DNA of 64,000 bases from an uncultured Muribaculaceae bacterium. Lineage in GTDB: Bacteria; Bacteroidota; Bacteroidia; Bacteroidales; Muribaculaceae. Below the pieces are notes generated by a model. It did no database searches, was not told where the DNA came from, and saw only the letters and a program-made list of their open reading frames with translations. The translations under genes and the position numbers were made by a program. Position 1 is the first letter of the stretch. Each line of letters starts with the position of its first letter. Positions 1 through 8,160 of this stretch are shown piece by piece. The stretch covers positions 17,999 through 81,998 of the forward strand of contig CAUBJF010000012.1 of assembly GCA_958436175.1 (NCBI GenBank). The letters run 5' to 3'.

Positions 1-928
1 GCTCTTTCTTGTATAGACCGATCTCTCGGGCCACTCTCATACGTTTGGCCAGGAGTTCGAGAAGTTCGTCGTCGAGCCGGTCGATTTTGCTTCGCAGTTC
101 ATCAAGTCCGGGAGTGCTTACTGTCTGCTCCGGAATGTGCAGGCGCCCAAGGATGTCTACGAGCTGGTTCGGGGTCAGCTGCTGCTCTTTGTCGCTGAGG
201 GCTGAGTCAGGGTCGCAGTGGGTTTCGATGATCAGGCCGTCGAATTTCATGCCTAAAGCCTGCTGCGACAGCGATTCGATGGCATCACGTCGTCCTCCGA
301 TGTGACTTGGGTCGCAGATAAGTGGCAGGGCAGGGAAGCGGCGGTGCAGCTCAATAGGTATGCGCCATTTGGGAGGATTGCGGAAGAGATGCCTTCCGTA
401 GGCGCTGAAACCACGGTGGATGGCTCCGAGACGATGCACCCCGGCACCGTATATGCGTTCGAGAGCTCCTATCCAGAGTTCGAGGTCGGGGTTTACAGGG
501 TTCTTGACGAGGACTGTGATCTGTTCTCGCTTGTCCTCGGGCAGCGTTGCGAGGTAGTCGGCTATCTCCTGCACGGCGAAGGGGTTGGCCGTTGTCCTGG
601 CACCGATCCAGATGATATCTATGCCGCTTTCGACGGCCATGCGTGCATGGGCAGCCGTGGCGACTTCTGTCGTTGTCAGCATGCCCGTCCGCTCCCTGAC
701 TTCAGCAAGCCATGGCAAGGCTTCCGCTCCACGGCCCTCGAAGCTGCCTGGCTTCGTGCGCGGCTTCCATACACCGGCCCTGAAGACCCCTATTCCGGCT
801 CCGGCAAGAGCCTCGGCCGTGGCGAGCACCTGTTCGCGACTCTCGGCGCTGCAGGGCCCGGCAATAAGCAGGGGTCGGCGGCTCATCAAGGCCTCCGGCA
901 GGATAGGAAGGAGATTGTCAAGCGGCAT
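1..928 (-). CDS. Bifunctional DAHP synthase / chorismate mutase, 3' end beyond window
   Basis: Partial gene of 309 visible codons, running off the left edge. The first ~260 residues are a 3-deoxy-7-phosphoheptulonate synthase domain of the small, KDO8P-synthase-like class: AGPCSAES near residue 23, GARTTANPFAVQEIADYL in the middle, and CDPSHIGGRR near residue 222. The last visible stretch (IDRLDDELLELLAKRM, then REIGLYKKE) is the first helix of an AroQ-type chorismate mutase. The protein would catalyse the first shikimate step and, by the fused domain, the branch step to prephenate; the fused domain commonly gives aromatic amino acid feedback in this family. The ATG at 926-928 follows a stop-free leader and sits downstream of frr on the same strand. 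Confidence 0.9.
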   Translation of the reverse strand, partial: MPLDNLLPILPEALMSRRPLLIAGPCSAESREQVLATAEALAGAGIGVFRAGVWKPRTKPGSFEGRGAEALPWLAEVRERTGMLTTTEVATAAHARMAVESGIDIIWIGARTTANPFAVQEIADYLATLPEDKREQITVLVKNPVNPDLELWIGALERIYGAGVHRLGAIHRGFSAYGRHLFRNPPKWRIPIELHRRFPALPLICDPSHIGGRRDAIESLSQQALGMKFDGLIIETHCDPDSALSDKEQQLTPNQLVDILGRLHIPEQTVSTPGLDELRSKIDRLDDELLELLAKRMRVAREIGLYKKE

Positions 929-952
929 AACTGTAAGATTCTGTATTTACTG

Positions 953-987
953 ACAATACCCATGCCTGGAAGAGGCACGGGTATTGT
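953..987 (-). terminator. Hairpin between frr and the DAHP synthase gene
   Basis: Fifteen-base arms 953-967 and 973-987 pair with one G-U/A-C position around a 5-nt loop. It lies between the frr stop and the next start on the minus strand. There is no long T-run after it, so it may be a partial terminator or processing site rather than a full stop. Confidence 0.55.
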
Positions 988-1014
988 ATTTCGTCAGGAT
1001 TGAAGACGGTGATA

Positions 1015-1575
1015 TCAGACGGTGAGAATTTCTTTCTCCTTGGCGGCAAAAATATCGTCGATTTTCTTGAGGTACTTGTCGTGTATCTTCTGTACCTTTG
1101 CTTCGGAATCCTTCTCCACGTCCTCGGGCATGCCCTGTTTGATGGCTTTCTTGAGACCTTCGATAGCGTCGCGACGGGCGTTGCGTACAGAAACCTTGGC
1201 GTTCTCGGCTTCGGCCTTGCACTGCTTGACGAGAGCTTTGCGGCGTTCTTCTGTCAGCGGCGGAATCGAAAGACGGATGACTTCGCCGTTGTTCTCAGGC
1301 GTGATGCCGACTTCGGAGTTGATGATGGCCTTTTCGATGACCTTGAACATGGATTTTTCCCATGGCGTGATGACGATAGTACGTGCGTCGGGGACGCTGA
1401 CATTGGCCACGTTCGAGATAGGGGCCATGCTGCCATAATAGTCTACGCGCACAGCGTCGAGAATCTTGGGGTTTGCTTTGCCGGCACGGATGCGTGCGAG
1501 GGTTTCGTCGAGATAGGCGACAGCCATTTCCATCTTTTCCTCGGCGGGAGAGATGTAGGTGTTGGGGTCGGTCAT
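1015..1575 (-). CDS. frr: Ribosome recycling factor
   Basis: A 186-residue protein of the usual RRF length. It works with EF-G to split post-termination ribosomes in the cytoplasm. The sequence shows the expected N-terminal helix (AEEKMEMAVAYLDETLARIR), the beta-rich head (VDYYGSMAPISNVANVSVPD, then TIVITPWEKSM) and the long charged C-terminal helices with SVRNARRDAIEGLKK. It starts 26 nt after the pyrH stop on the same strand, a pairing that is common in bacteria and suggests co-transcription from the pyrH promoter. Nothing unusual was seen. Confidence 0.97.
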   Translation of the reverse strand: MTDPNTYISPAEEKMEMAVAYLDETLARIRAGKANPKILDAVRVDYYGSMAPISNVANVSVPDARTIVITPWEKSMFKVIEKAIINSEVGITPENNGEVIRLSIPPLTEERRKALVKQCKAEAENAKVSVRNARRDAIEGLKKAIKQGMPEDVEKDSEAKVQKIHDKYLKKIDDIFAAKEKEILTV

Positions 1576-1601
1576 ATTGTAGTAATTTGATTAATAATCG
1601 T

Positions 1602-2312
1602 TTAGTAAACTAATGTCCCTATATTCTCGCCTGCGACAACTTTGGCGAGGTTGCCCGGGGTATCCATGTCGAATACCACGATTTTCATGCCGTTTTCGCG
1701 GCATAATGTAGTGGCGGTAAGGTCCATTATCTTGAGGCCACGGTTGTAGATTTCGTCGTAGCTGATTTTGTCGAACTTGGTGGCCGTGTGGTCTTTTTCG
1801 GGGTCTGCAGTGTAGATGCCGTCGACGCGGGTGCCTTTCATCATCACGTCGGCCTTGATTTCGACGGCACGCAGGGCGGCGGCGGTGTCGGTGGTGAAGA
1901 AAGGATTTCCGGTGCCTCCGGCGATGATAGTCACCTTGCCGTCGTCGAGAGTCTCGAGGGCGCGCATGGGGCTGTAGGGTTCACCGACGGGGAACATGCC
2001 GATAGAGGTCAGCACACGTGCCGGACAACCCAGGGACTCGAGGGCGGAGCTTAGGGCGAGGGAGTTTATCACGGTCGCGAGCATGCCCATCTGGTCGCCT
2101 TTTACGCGGTCGAAGCCTTTTGCGGCTCCCGAAAGGCCGCGGAATATGTTGCCGCCTCCGATGACGATAGCGACATCCACGCCCGATTTCACGAGCTCGA
2201 AGATTTGTGATGCGTAGGAGTTAAGGCGTTCTGGGTCTATGCCATAGCCTTGCGAGCCCATCAGCGATTCGCCGCTGAGCTTGAGGAGGAGTCGTCGGTA
2301 TATTGGATCCAT
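1602..2312 (-). CDS. pyrH: Uridylate kinase (UMP kinase)
   Basis: A 236-residue amino-acid-kinase-fold enzyme that phosphorylates UMP to UDP in pyrimidine synthesis. Family marks are LLLKLSGESLMG at the N-terminus, the glycine-rich IVIGGGNIFRG, GGTGNPFFTTDTAAALRA in the middle, and the late DLTATTLC. Length and motifs match hexameric bacterial PyrH. It is the first gene of a minus-strand group with frr. A complete Bacteroidota promoter lies 17 nt upstream of the start codon, giving a very short leader. Confidence 0.97.
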   Translation of the reverse strand: MDPIYRRLLLKLSGESLMGSQGYGIDPERLNSYASQIFELVKSGVDVAIVIGGGNIFRGLSGAAKGFDRVKGDQMGMLATVINSLALSSALESLGCPARVLTSIGMFPVGEPYSPMRALETLDDGKVTIIAGGTGNPFFTTDTAAALRAVEIKADVMMKGTRVDGIYTADPEKDHTATKFDKISYDEIYNRGLKIMDLTATTLCRENGMKIVVFDMDTPGNLAKVVAGENIGTLVY

Positions 2313-2328
2313 GAGGTTTCGTTTTTGG

Positions 2329-2360
2329 CAAAGTTACGTTTTTTATCGCTAAAAGACAAA
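2329..2360 (-). promoter_or_regulatory. Bacteroidota promoter of pyrH-frr
   Basis: Read on the minus strand, TTTG (2357-2360, -33 element) is followed after 20 bp by TAACTTTG (2329-2336, -7 element TAnnTTTG). This is the textbook primary sigma promoter of the phylum with ideal spacing. The pyrH ATG follows 17 nt downstream. Confidence 0.85.
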
Positions 2361-2369
2361 ATTTTGACT

Positions 2370-2377
2370 TACCTTTG
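2370..2377 (+). promoter_or_regulatory. Possible -7 element for the GH109-like gene
   Basis: TACCTTTG matches TAnnTTTG and lies 44 nt before the start of the divergent gene at 2422. I see no good TTTG/TTG at the -33 distance, so only half of the promoter is supported. It is back to back with the pyrH promoter. Confidence 0.45.
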
Positions 2378-2421
2378 TAGTGTCGCATTGAAAGACTAAT
2401 CATTACCAACAATCAACATAC

Positions 2422-3831
2422 ATGAAATTATCGCACATTGTCCCTGTTGTGCTGGCCGCTGTCGCCTTCATGACAACATCATGCGGACAGAAAGCCGTCG
2501 AAACCGGCAGTCTCATCAAAGTAGAAACCCCTGAACGACCCGCCGGACAGACCGATATGCTCGGCTATGCATCCGAGCCCCTCGACACTGTTCGCGTCGG
2601 CTTCATAGGTCTCGGTATGCGCGGTCCAGGCGCTGTCGAGCGTTTCGCACATATCCCCGGCACCAAAGTGGTGGCTCTATGCGACTTGGATACAGCCGGT
2701 ATCAACCGTTCGCAGCGATATCTCGCCGAAGCGGGCCGTCCGGCAGCAGCCGAATATACAGGCAGCGATACGGCATGGCGCGCATTGGTGGAACGTCCGG
2801 ATATAGACCTCGTCTACATCTGCACCGACTGGGTCCATCATACCCCTATGGCTCTGTATGCTATGGAGAATGGCAAGCACGTAGCTGTCGAAGTCCCGGC
2901 AGCAAACAATCTCGAGGAGATATGGGACCTCGTCAACACCTCCGAACGCACACGCAAGCACTGTATGATGCTCGAAAACTGTGTTTATGACTTCTTCGAG
3001 ATGAGCACGCTGAATATGGCACAGCAGGGCCTTTTCGGCGAGGTGCTGCACACTGAGGGCAGCTATATCCACAACCTCAAGGAATTCTGGCCCTACTACT
3101 GGAACAACTGGCGTCTGGACTACAACAAGGATCATCGCGGCGACGTATATCCCACCCACGGCCTCGGCCCGGCATGCCAGCTCCTCGATATACATCGCGG
3201 CGACCGCATGACAACACTCGTGGCTATGGACACCAAGGCCGTGAACGGACCGGCAGACTATGCCGAGGTGACCGACAGCACTGTCGAATATCTCAACGGC
3301 GACCATACGATGACTATGATACGCACGGCCAACGGCAAGACAATCCAGATACAGCACGATGTCGTCAATCCACGGCCCTATTCCCGTATGTACCAGCTGA
3401 CAGGCACCAAGGGATTTGCCAACAAATACCCCGTCGAAGGCTATGCTTTCGAACCCGAACAGCTCGACAGCGCCGTAGTCCCCGACCACGAGAACCTGAG
3501 CGCCCACGACTTCATCTCGCAGGAACAGACAGAGGCTCTTCTCGAGAAATACACGCATCCCATCATCCGCGAGGTTGGAGAGATTGCCAAGAAGGTTGGA
3601 GGCCACGGCGGCATGGACTATATCATGGACTATCGCCTCGTCTACTGTCTCCGCAACGGTCTTCCACTCGATATGGATGTCTACGACCTTGCCGAATGGT
3701 GCGCCCTCTCGCCCCTCTCGGAAATATCGATTGAAAATGGATCCGCACCTGTCGAGGTGCCCGATTTTACACGTGGAGCCTGGAACAGAACCAAGGGCTT
3801 CCGTCACGCTTACGCAGACAATCCCAAATGA
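2422..3831 (+). CDS. GH109-like Gfo/Idh/MocA lipoprotein (alpha-N-acetylgalactosaminidase family)
   Basis: A 469-residue exported protein. A hydrophobic N-terminus ends in TTSC, giving a probable lipidated Cys21. An NAD-binding Rossmann motif (FIGLGMRGPG) begins at residue 61, followed by GKHVAVEVPAA, MMLENCVYDFFE and the family stretch YPTHGLGPACQLLDIHRGDR. These match GH109 glycosidases, which use bound NAD+ in a redox elimination mechanism to remove N-acetylgalactosamine from glycans. It would act on host or microbial glycans at the cell envelope. The next gene overlaps its stop by 4 nt. Substrate is inferred from family; other Gfo/Idh/MocA activities cannot be excluded. Confidence 0.82.
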   Translation: MKLSHIVPVVLAAVAFMTTSCGQKAVETGSLIKVETPERPAGQTDMLGYASEPLDTVRVGFIGLGMRGPGAVERFAHIPGTKVVALCDLDTAGINRSQRYLAEAGRPAAAEYTGSDTAWRALVERPDIDLVYICTDWVHHTPMALYAMENGKHVAVEVPAANNLEEIWDLVNTSERTRKHCMMLENCVYDFFEMSTLNMAQQGLFGEVLHTEGSYIHNLKEFWPYYWNNWRLDYNKDHRGDVYPTHGLGPACQLLDIHRGDRMTTLVAMDTKAVNGPADYAEVTDSTVEYLNGDHTMTMIRTANGKTIQIQHDVVNPRPYSRMYQLTGTKGFANKYPVEGYAFEPEQLDSAVVPDHENLSAHDFISQEQTEALLEKYTHPIIREVGEIAKKVGGHGGMDYIMDYRLVYCLRNGLPLDMDVYDLAEWCALSPLSEISIENGSAPVEVPDFTRGAWNRTKGFRHAYADNPK

Positions 3832-4202
3832 AAAATGCTTTATTGACTGTAGGTCTGCTGGTTATAGCCAACGTATTCATGACATTCGCATGGTACGGGC
3901 ATCTCAAGCTCCAGCAGATGAAAGTAATATCGTCCAACACACCTCTCTATGCCGTCATATTGCTCTCCTGGGGCATAGCCCTGGCCGAATATTGCTGCCA
4001 GGTGCCTGCTAACCGCATCGGATTCCATGGCAATGGCGGCAGCTTCTCGCTTATGCAGCTCAAAGTGCTCCAGGAAGCTATCACCCTGGTGGTGTTCACG
4101 CTCTTTACCGTGGTCGTCTTCAGGGGCGAGGCTCTGCACTGGAACCATTTCGCAGCTTTCGCCTGCCTCATCGCTGCAGTTTACTTCGTCTTTATGAAAT
4201 AG
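3828..4202 (+). CDS. DUF486 / DMT-family small membrane protein
   Basis: A 124-residue, very hydrophobic protein with four predicted membrane segments: residues 3-22, 38-58, 79-97 and 103-122. NVFMTFAWYGHLK at the N-terminus and WGIALAEYCCQVPANRIG in the middle are the hallmark of the DUF486 family, related to small multidrug-type DMT transporters. The function of this family is not established. It overlaps the preceding GH109-like gene by ATGA, so translation is probably coupled. No substrate can be read from sequence. Confidence 0.85.
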   Translation: MKNALLTVGLLVIANVFMTFAWYGHLKLQQMKVISSNTPLYAVILLSWGIALAEYCCQVPANRIGFHGNGGSFSLMQLKVLQEAITLVVFTLFTVVVFRGEALHWNHFAAFACLIAAVYFVFMK

Positions 4203-4240
4203 TCCCTACCTGAAACTAACCTAACCATCAACCAAACAAT

Positions 4241-6664
4241 ATGCGTAAAATCCTTGTAACCCTGATATTAGCCGCGACGGGTACGTCCGGAGCCATGTGC
4301 GCCGAGACCTTTGCCTACGCCGCCCCGGACGGCAATTCAGGATTGAACCTCGCCTGGAGGGCTGATGCCGGCTCGCCTTGGGTACCTCTGGGCTATGATT
4401 TCGTGAGAAATGATTTCGGACCATGGGGGTCTCACAAGAAAATGTATTCGCCACGTCTCTTCGTCGACGGTTCCAACGGCCTTTGGACGGCTGTATGGAA
4501 GGCGACTTCCGACGGCAGTGTGACGGCTATGGCTACCTCTCCCGACCTTACGACATGGTCTCCACAGCGCTATTTTGCATCGCCCAACGACCTTCCGCGC
4601 GACATGCACCCCTCTGTACCCGTACGCCCCGACAGTGCGACTATCGACGGCAAACGTTACGGCGGTTATATCGTCGAGATGCCGGATGAAACTCTTGACA
4701 AAGTAAAGAGCTTCGTTGCCGAGCGCAAACGTCTCGCCGAGCTGTATGCCGAAGAGACTAAGGACGATGCTACCCGTTTCGCCGGCCTCAAAGACTTGAC
4801 GCTCAAAGTGGTTCCCGAACCTGCTAAGGCCAAGGAAATCTCCGACAAGCTCATAGGTATCTTCTTCGAGGATATCAACTACGGTGCCGACGGCGGCCTG
4901 TATGCCGAACTGGTACAGAACCGCGACTTCGAGTATGCTCCTTCCGACCGTGGCGGCGACCAGTCATGGAATTCGACCAAGGCATGGGAAACCGGCGACG
5001 GTACGGAGCTTGAGATACTTACAGCCGACCCCCTGTCGGCTAACAATCCCCACTATGCCTCATTGAAGGGTCTTAGCTCGACCCTGACAAACAGAGGTTT
5101 CGACTTCATCTCTGTGCGCAAAGGCGAACGTTATGACTTCTCGATGTACGTACGCAGCAAGAACGCAGGAAAGGCTACAGTGAGCCTCGTCGACGAGAGC
5201 GGCAAGCGCATAGCATCCGCAAAGGTCAAGATAGCAGCCGGCGACTGGCAGAAAGTATCGGCAGTCGTACGTCCGTCGGCCACATGTCCTCAGGCTCGTC
5301 TCAGCCTTAACTTCGAGCCGGGTACTGTCGATGTCGACATGGTGTCGCTCTTCCCCGAAAAGACATTCAAAGGCCGCAAAAACGGCCTGCGCGCCGATCT
5401 CGCACAGACTCTTGCCGACCTTCAGCCTCGTTTCGTACGCTTCCCGGGCGGCTGCGTGGCTCATGGCGACGGCATCGACAATATCTACGACTGGAAAGGC
5501 TCGATAGGGCCGCTGCAGGACCGCAAGCCGCTCCGCAACCTCTGGGGCTATCACCAGACACGCGGCCTCGGCTATCACGAATACTTCCTCTTCTGCGAAG
5601 ATATCGGTGCGGAGCCTCTTCCTGTTCTCGCCGCCGGTGTGCCATGCCAGAACTCTGGCACCGCAGCCCATCACAGCGACTGCGATCTTACAAAGTTAGG
5701 CCAGCAGAACGGCATACCGATGGATGAGATGGACGAATATATCCAGGACGTGCTTGACCTCATCGAGTATGCCAACGGCTCCGTCGACAGCAAATGGGGA
5801 GCCATTCGTGCTGCGGCTGGTCATCCTGAACCTTTCAATCTCAAGTACATAGGTATCGGCAACGAGGATATGATCACCGAAGTGTTCAAGCCGCGCTTCA
5901 AGATGATATACGATGCTGTCCGCGAGGCTCACCCCGAAATCACAGTTGTCGGCACCGTCGGTCCCTTCTACGAAGGAACGGACTACGAAGAAGGCTGGGA
6001 GCTTGCACGCGAACTCGAGATACCTATAGTCGACGAGCATTACTATGTTTCGCCGGGCTGGCTGATTTACAATCGTGATTACTATGACAAGTATCCGCGC
6101 AAAGCCACAAAGGTCTATCTCGGCGAATATGCCTCTCATCTGCCGGGCCGTCCCAGCAACCTTGAAGCCGCGCTGAGCGATGCGCTCTATCTCACAGACG
6201 TAGAGCGAAATGCCGATGTCGTGGAGATGACCTCCTACGCTCCGCTGTTGGCTAAGAAGGATCATACTCAGTGGAGGCCCGACCTTATCTATTTTGATAA
6301 TACAAGCGTCAATCTCACCCCCGACTACTATGTGCAGTGGCTTTACGGCAATAACAGCGGTACAACCTATGTGCCTTCAGTCCTGAGCTTCGGCCCCGGT
6401 GCCGACGAAAAGGCCCGTGCACGTGTCGGTGTTTCCATAGTCAAAGACGATAACGGCGGGTATATACTCAAAATGGTCAATATGTTGCCTGTCGAGGTAA
6501 AAGTCAACGTCGATCTCACGCCGCTTGCACAGAAGTCCGGGCAGTACAAGGCTACTGTCCTCTCCGGCAATCCCGACGACCTTGACGCGGTTCCGGTGCA
6601 TATCACTGTCAGCCTACCTGAGGCTGCCATGCCTCCCTACTCTTTCACTGTTGTGCGCTTTTGA
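4241..6664 (+). CDS. GH51 alpha-L-arabinofuranosidase with N-terminal GH43-like segment
   Basis: An 807-residue secreted enzyme with a signal peptide (about residues 1-21). Residues ~22-165 look like part of a GH43-type beta-propeller (KKMYSPRLFVDGSNGLWTAV, then SPDLTTWSP) and are too short to be a full propeller. GH51 begins near residue 187 (IGIFFEDINYGADGG), with a CBM4-like insert around 250-370. The catalytic barrel carries the acid/base E542 in GIGNED and the nucleophile E629 in YLGEYA. It would release arabinose from arabinan or arabinoxylan in the periplasm or at the surface. It ends the plus-strand sugar group and is followed by a hairpin terminator. Confidence 0.9.
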   Translation: MRKILVTLILAATGTSGAMCAETFAYAAPDGNSGLNLAWRADAGSPWVPLGYDFVRNDFGPWGSHKKMYSPRLFVDGSNGLWTAVWKATSDGSVTAMATSPDLTTWSPQRYFASPNDLPRDMHPSVPVRPDSATIDGKRYGGYIVEMPDETLDKVKSFVAERKRLAELYAEETKDDATRFAGLKDLTLKVVPEPAKAKEISDKLIGIFFEDINYGADGGLYAELVQNRDFEYAPSDRGGDQSWNSTKAWETGDGTELEILTADPLSANNPHYASLKGLSSTLTNRGFDFISVRKGERYDFSMYVRSKNAGKATVSLVDESGKRIASAKVKIAAGDWQKVSAVVRPSATCPQARLSLNFEPGTVDVDMVSLFPEKTFKGRKNGLRADLAQTLADLQPRFVRFPGGCVAHGDGIDNIYDWKGSIGPLQDRKPLRNLWGYHQTRGLGYHEYFLFCEDIGAEPLPVLAAGVPCQNSGTAAHHSDCDLTKLGQQNGIPMDEMDEYIQDVLDLIEYANGSVDSKWGAIRAAAGHPEPFNLKYIGIGNEDMITEVFKPRFKMIYDAVREAHPEITVVGTVGPFYEGTDYEEGWELARELEIPIVDEHYYVSPGWLIYNRDYYDKYPRKATKVYLGEYASHLPGRPSNLEAALSDALYLTDVERNADVVEMTSYAPLLAKKDHTQWRPDLIYFDNTSVNLTPDYYVQWLYGNNSGTTYVPSVLSFGPGADEKARARVGVSIVKDDNGGYILKMVNMLPVEVKVNVDLTPLAQKSGQYKATVLSGNPDDLDAVPVHITVSLPEAAMPPYSFTVVRF

Positions 6665-6696
6665 TTTGCAAATGTAAATATCTTCGGATAAGCGCC

Positions 6697-6720
6697 AGGG
6701 GACTCTTCGGGGTCCCCTCT
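6697..6720 (+). terminator. Terminator after the GH51 gene
   Basis: AGGGGAC (6697-6703) pairs with GTCCCCT (6712-6718) around an 8-nt loop and is followed by a T-containing tract. It separates the sugar genes from the dcw operon. Confidence 0.75.
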
Positions 6721-6797
6721 TTAGTTATGTTGATAACTTTTTGGGTGGATGTCTATATTTTCTTAGTTTAGATATGTAAATTTTTATGGATTTTCCG

Positions 6798-6805
6798 TAA
6801 TTTTG
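6798..6805 (+). promoter_or_regulatory. -7 element of the dcw operon
   Basis: TAATTTTG fits TAnnTTTG and lies 54 nt before rsmH, in the only A+T-rich gap in front of the cluster. The -33 side (around 6774) reads ATGT, a weak match. No mraZ gene or MraZ-type repeat box is visible here. Confidence 0.6.
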
Positions 6806-6859
6806 ACACCTCAAAAGAATGCCGAGCAATTTTATGGGCGTTTCGGCAGCTAATCCATT

Positions 6860-7771
6860 ATGGAAGAAGAAGTTTACCACATACCGGCCTTGTTGCCCGA
6901 ATCGCTTGCCGCTCTTGATATCTATCCCGGGGGCATTTATGTCGATGCCACTCTTGGCGGCGGAGGACATTCGCGTGCCATTACCGAGCTCCTCGGGCCG
7001 GAAGGACATCTCTTCAGTCTCGACCGCGACTCCGATGCTATCGGCCGTGCCTTCACCGACATGCGCTTCACGGCCATACACGGTGATTTCCGCTACCTCG
7101 AGAATTATATGCGCTATTATGGCGTTTCAGGGACAGTCGACGGTGTGCTTGCCGATCTGGGCGTTTCGTCGCATCATTTCGACGATGCCTCGCGAGGTTT
7201 CTCCTTCCGTAGCGATGCTCCGCTCGACATGCGCATGAACCGTGGCGGCGGCATGACAGCCGCCGACCTCCTCGCCGATGCCGACGAGGAACAGCTGACC
7301 GCCATCTTCCGCATCTATGGCGAATTCAAGCAGGCTCGCCGCCTGGCCTCGGCCATAGTGTCGGTACGTTCCAAGGACCCTGTTGACACCACCGGCAAGC
7401 TCCTCGCCCTTGCCGAGCCGCTTATTGCTCTGACAAAGCGCAAGAAAGAGCTTGCACAGATTTTTCAGGCGCTCCGCATAGAGGTCAACGGCGAGATGGC
7501 AGCTCTCGAAGCCTTCCTGCGGCAGACTGAGCGAGTGCTGCGTCCCGGAGGAAGGCTCGCCATCATCACATATCACTCCCTCGAGGACCGCATGGTGAAG
7601 AACTTCATGCGCAGCGGCCGTATCGACGGGGAAATCGAGAAGGACATATTCGGTCGGGCCGAGGTGCCTTTCAAGAACGTTACCGGCAAGCCCATAGTGC
7701 CCTCCGAGGCAGAAATAGAATCTAATCCGCGCAGCCGCTCCGCCAAACTGAGGGTTGCCGAAAAAATATGA
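6860..7771 (+). CDS. rsmH: 16S rRNA C1402 N4-methyltransferase
   Basis: A 303-residue SAM-dependent enzyme (MraW family) that methylates N4 of C1402 in 16S rRNA. Visible marks are VDATLGGGGHS (residues 28-38, SAM binding), LADLGVSSHHFD, RGFSFRSDAPLDMRM, and the C-terminal IITYHSLEDRMVKNF. It is the first gene of the dcw cluster here; the mraZ regulator that usually precedes it in Bacteroidales is absent. Its stop overlaps the ftsL start by ATGA, so the two are probably translationally coupled. Confidence 0.97.
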   Translation: MEEEVYHIPALLPESLAALDIYPGGIYVDATLGGGGHSRAITELLGPEGHLFSLDRDSDAIGRAFTDMRFTAIHGDFRYLENYMRYYGVSGTVDGVLADLGVSSHHFDDASRGFSFRSDAPLDMRMNRGGGMTAADLLADADEEQLTAIFRIYGEFKQARRLASAIVSVRSKDPVDTTGKLLALAEPLIALTKRKKELAQIFQALRIEVNGEMAALEAFLRQTERVLRPGGRLAIITYHSLEDRMVKNFMRSGRIDGEIEKDIFGRAEVPFKNVTGKPIVPSEAEIESNPRSRSAKLRVAEKI

Positions 7772-8145
7772 CATTCCAAGGAATCATGACAATACGCAAA
7801 GGTATAGATACTGTCGGCAACGGCATCCGCAAGGTGCTACAGGGCGATGCCGTGTCGAGCCGTTTTTTCATGCGTCATTTCTTTGCTACGGCTTTCGCCG
7901 TCATAAGCTGTGTGGCATTCATAGCGGCGCGTTTCGAATGTGCGACCAATGAGAATACCATCCATTCGCTGACAAACCAGATAAACATCATGAGTACCGA
8001 GAAACAGAAGGAACGTTCGCTCTACATGACCCTGACGCGCGAATCGGCCATGATGCATCTCGTCGACAGCCTCAAGCTCGGACTCACGGTGCCCGACGCG
8101 CGGCCTATGCGTATCGAAATCAATGACAATAACCAACCAGAATAA
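7768..8145 (+). CDS. ftsL: FtsL-like division protein
   Basis: A 125-residue bitopic membrane protein: a short cytoplasmic N-terminus, one membrane helix at about residues 38-55 (FFATAFAVISCVAFIAA) and a periplasmic coiled-coil segment after it. Size, topology and position between rsmH and ftsI identify it as the FtsL equivalent; the sequence itself is poorly conserved in this phylum. It would join FtsQ and FtsI in the divisome. A second ATG six codons in (7786) is an alternative start, but the overlap with rsmH favours the first. Confidence 0.8.
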   Translation: MTFQGIMTIRKGIDTVGNGIRKVLQGDAVSSRFFMRHFFATAFAVISCVAFIAARFECATNENTIHSLTNQINIMSTEKQKERSLYMTLTRESAMMHLVDSLKLGLTVPDARPMRIEINDNNQPE

Positions 8146-8160
8146 CACAGTACTACGGCA

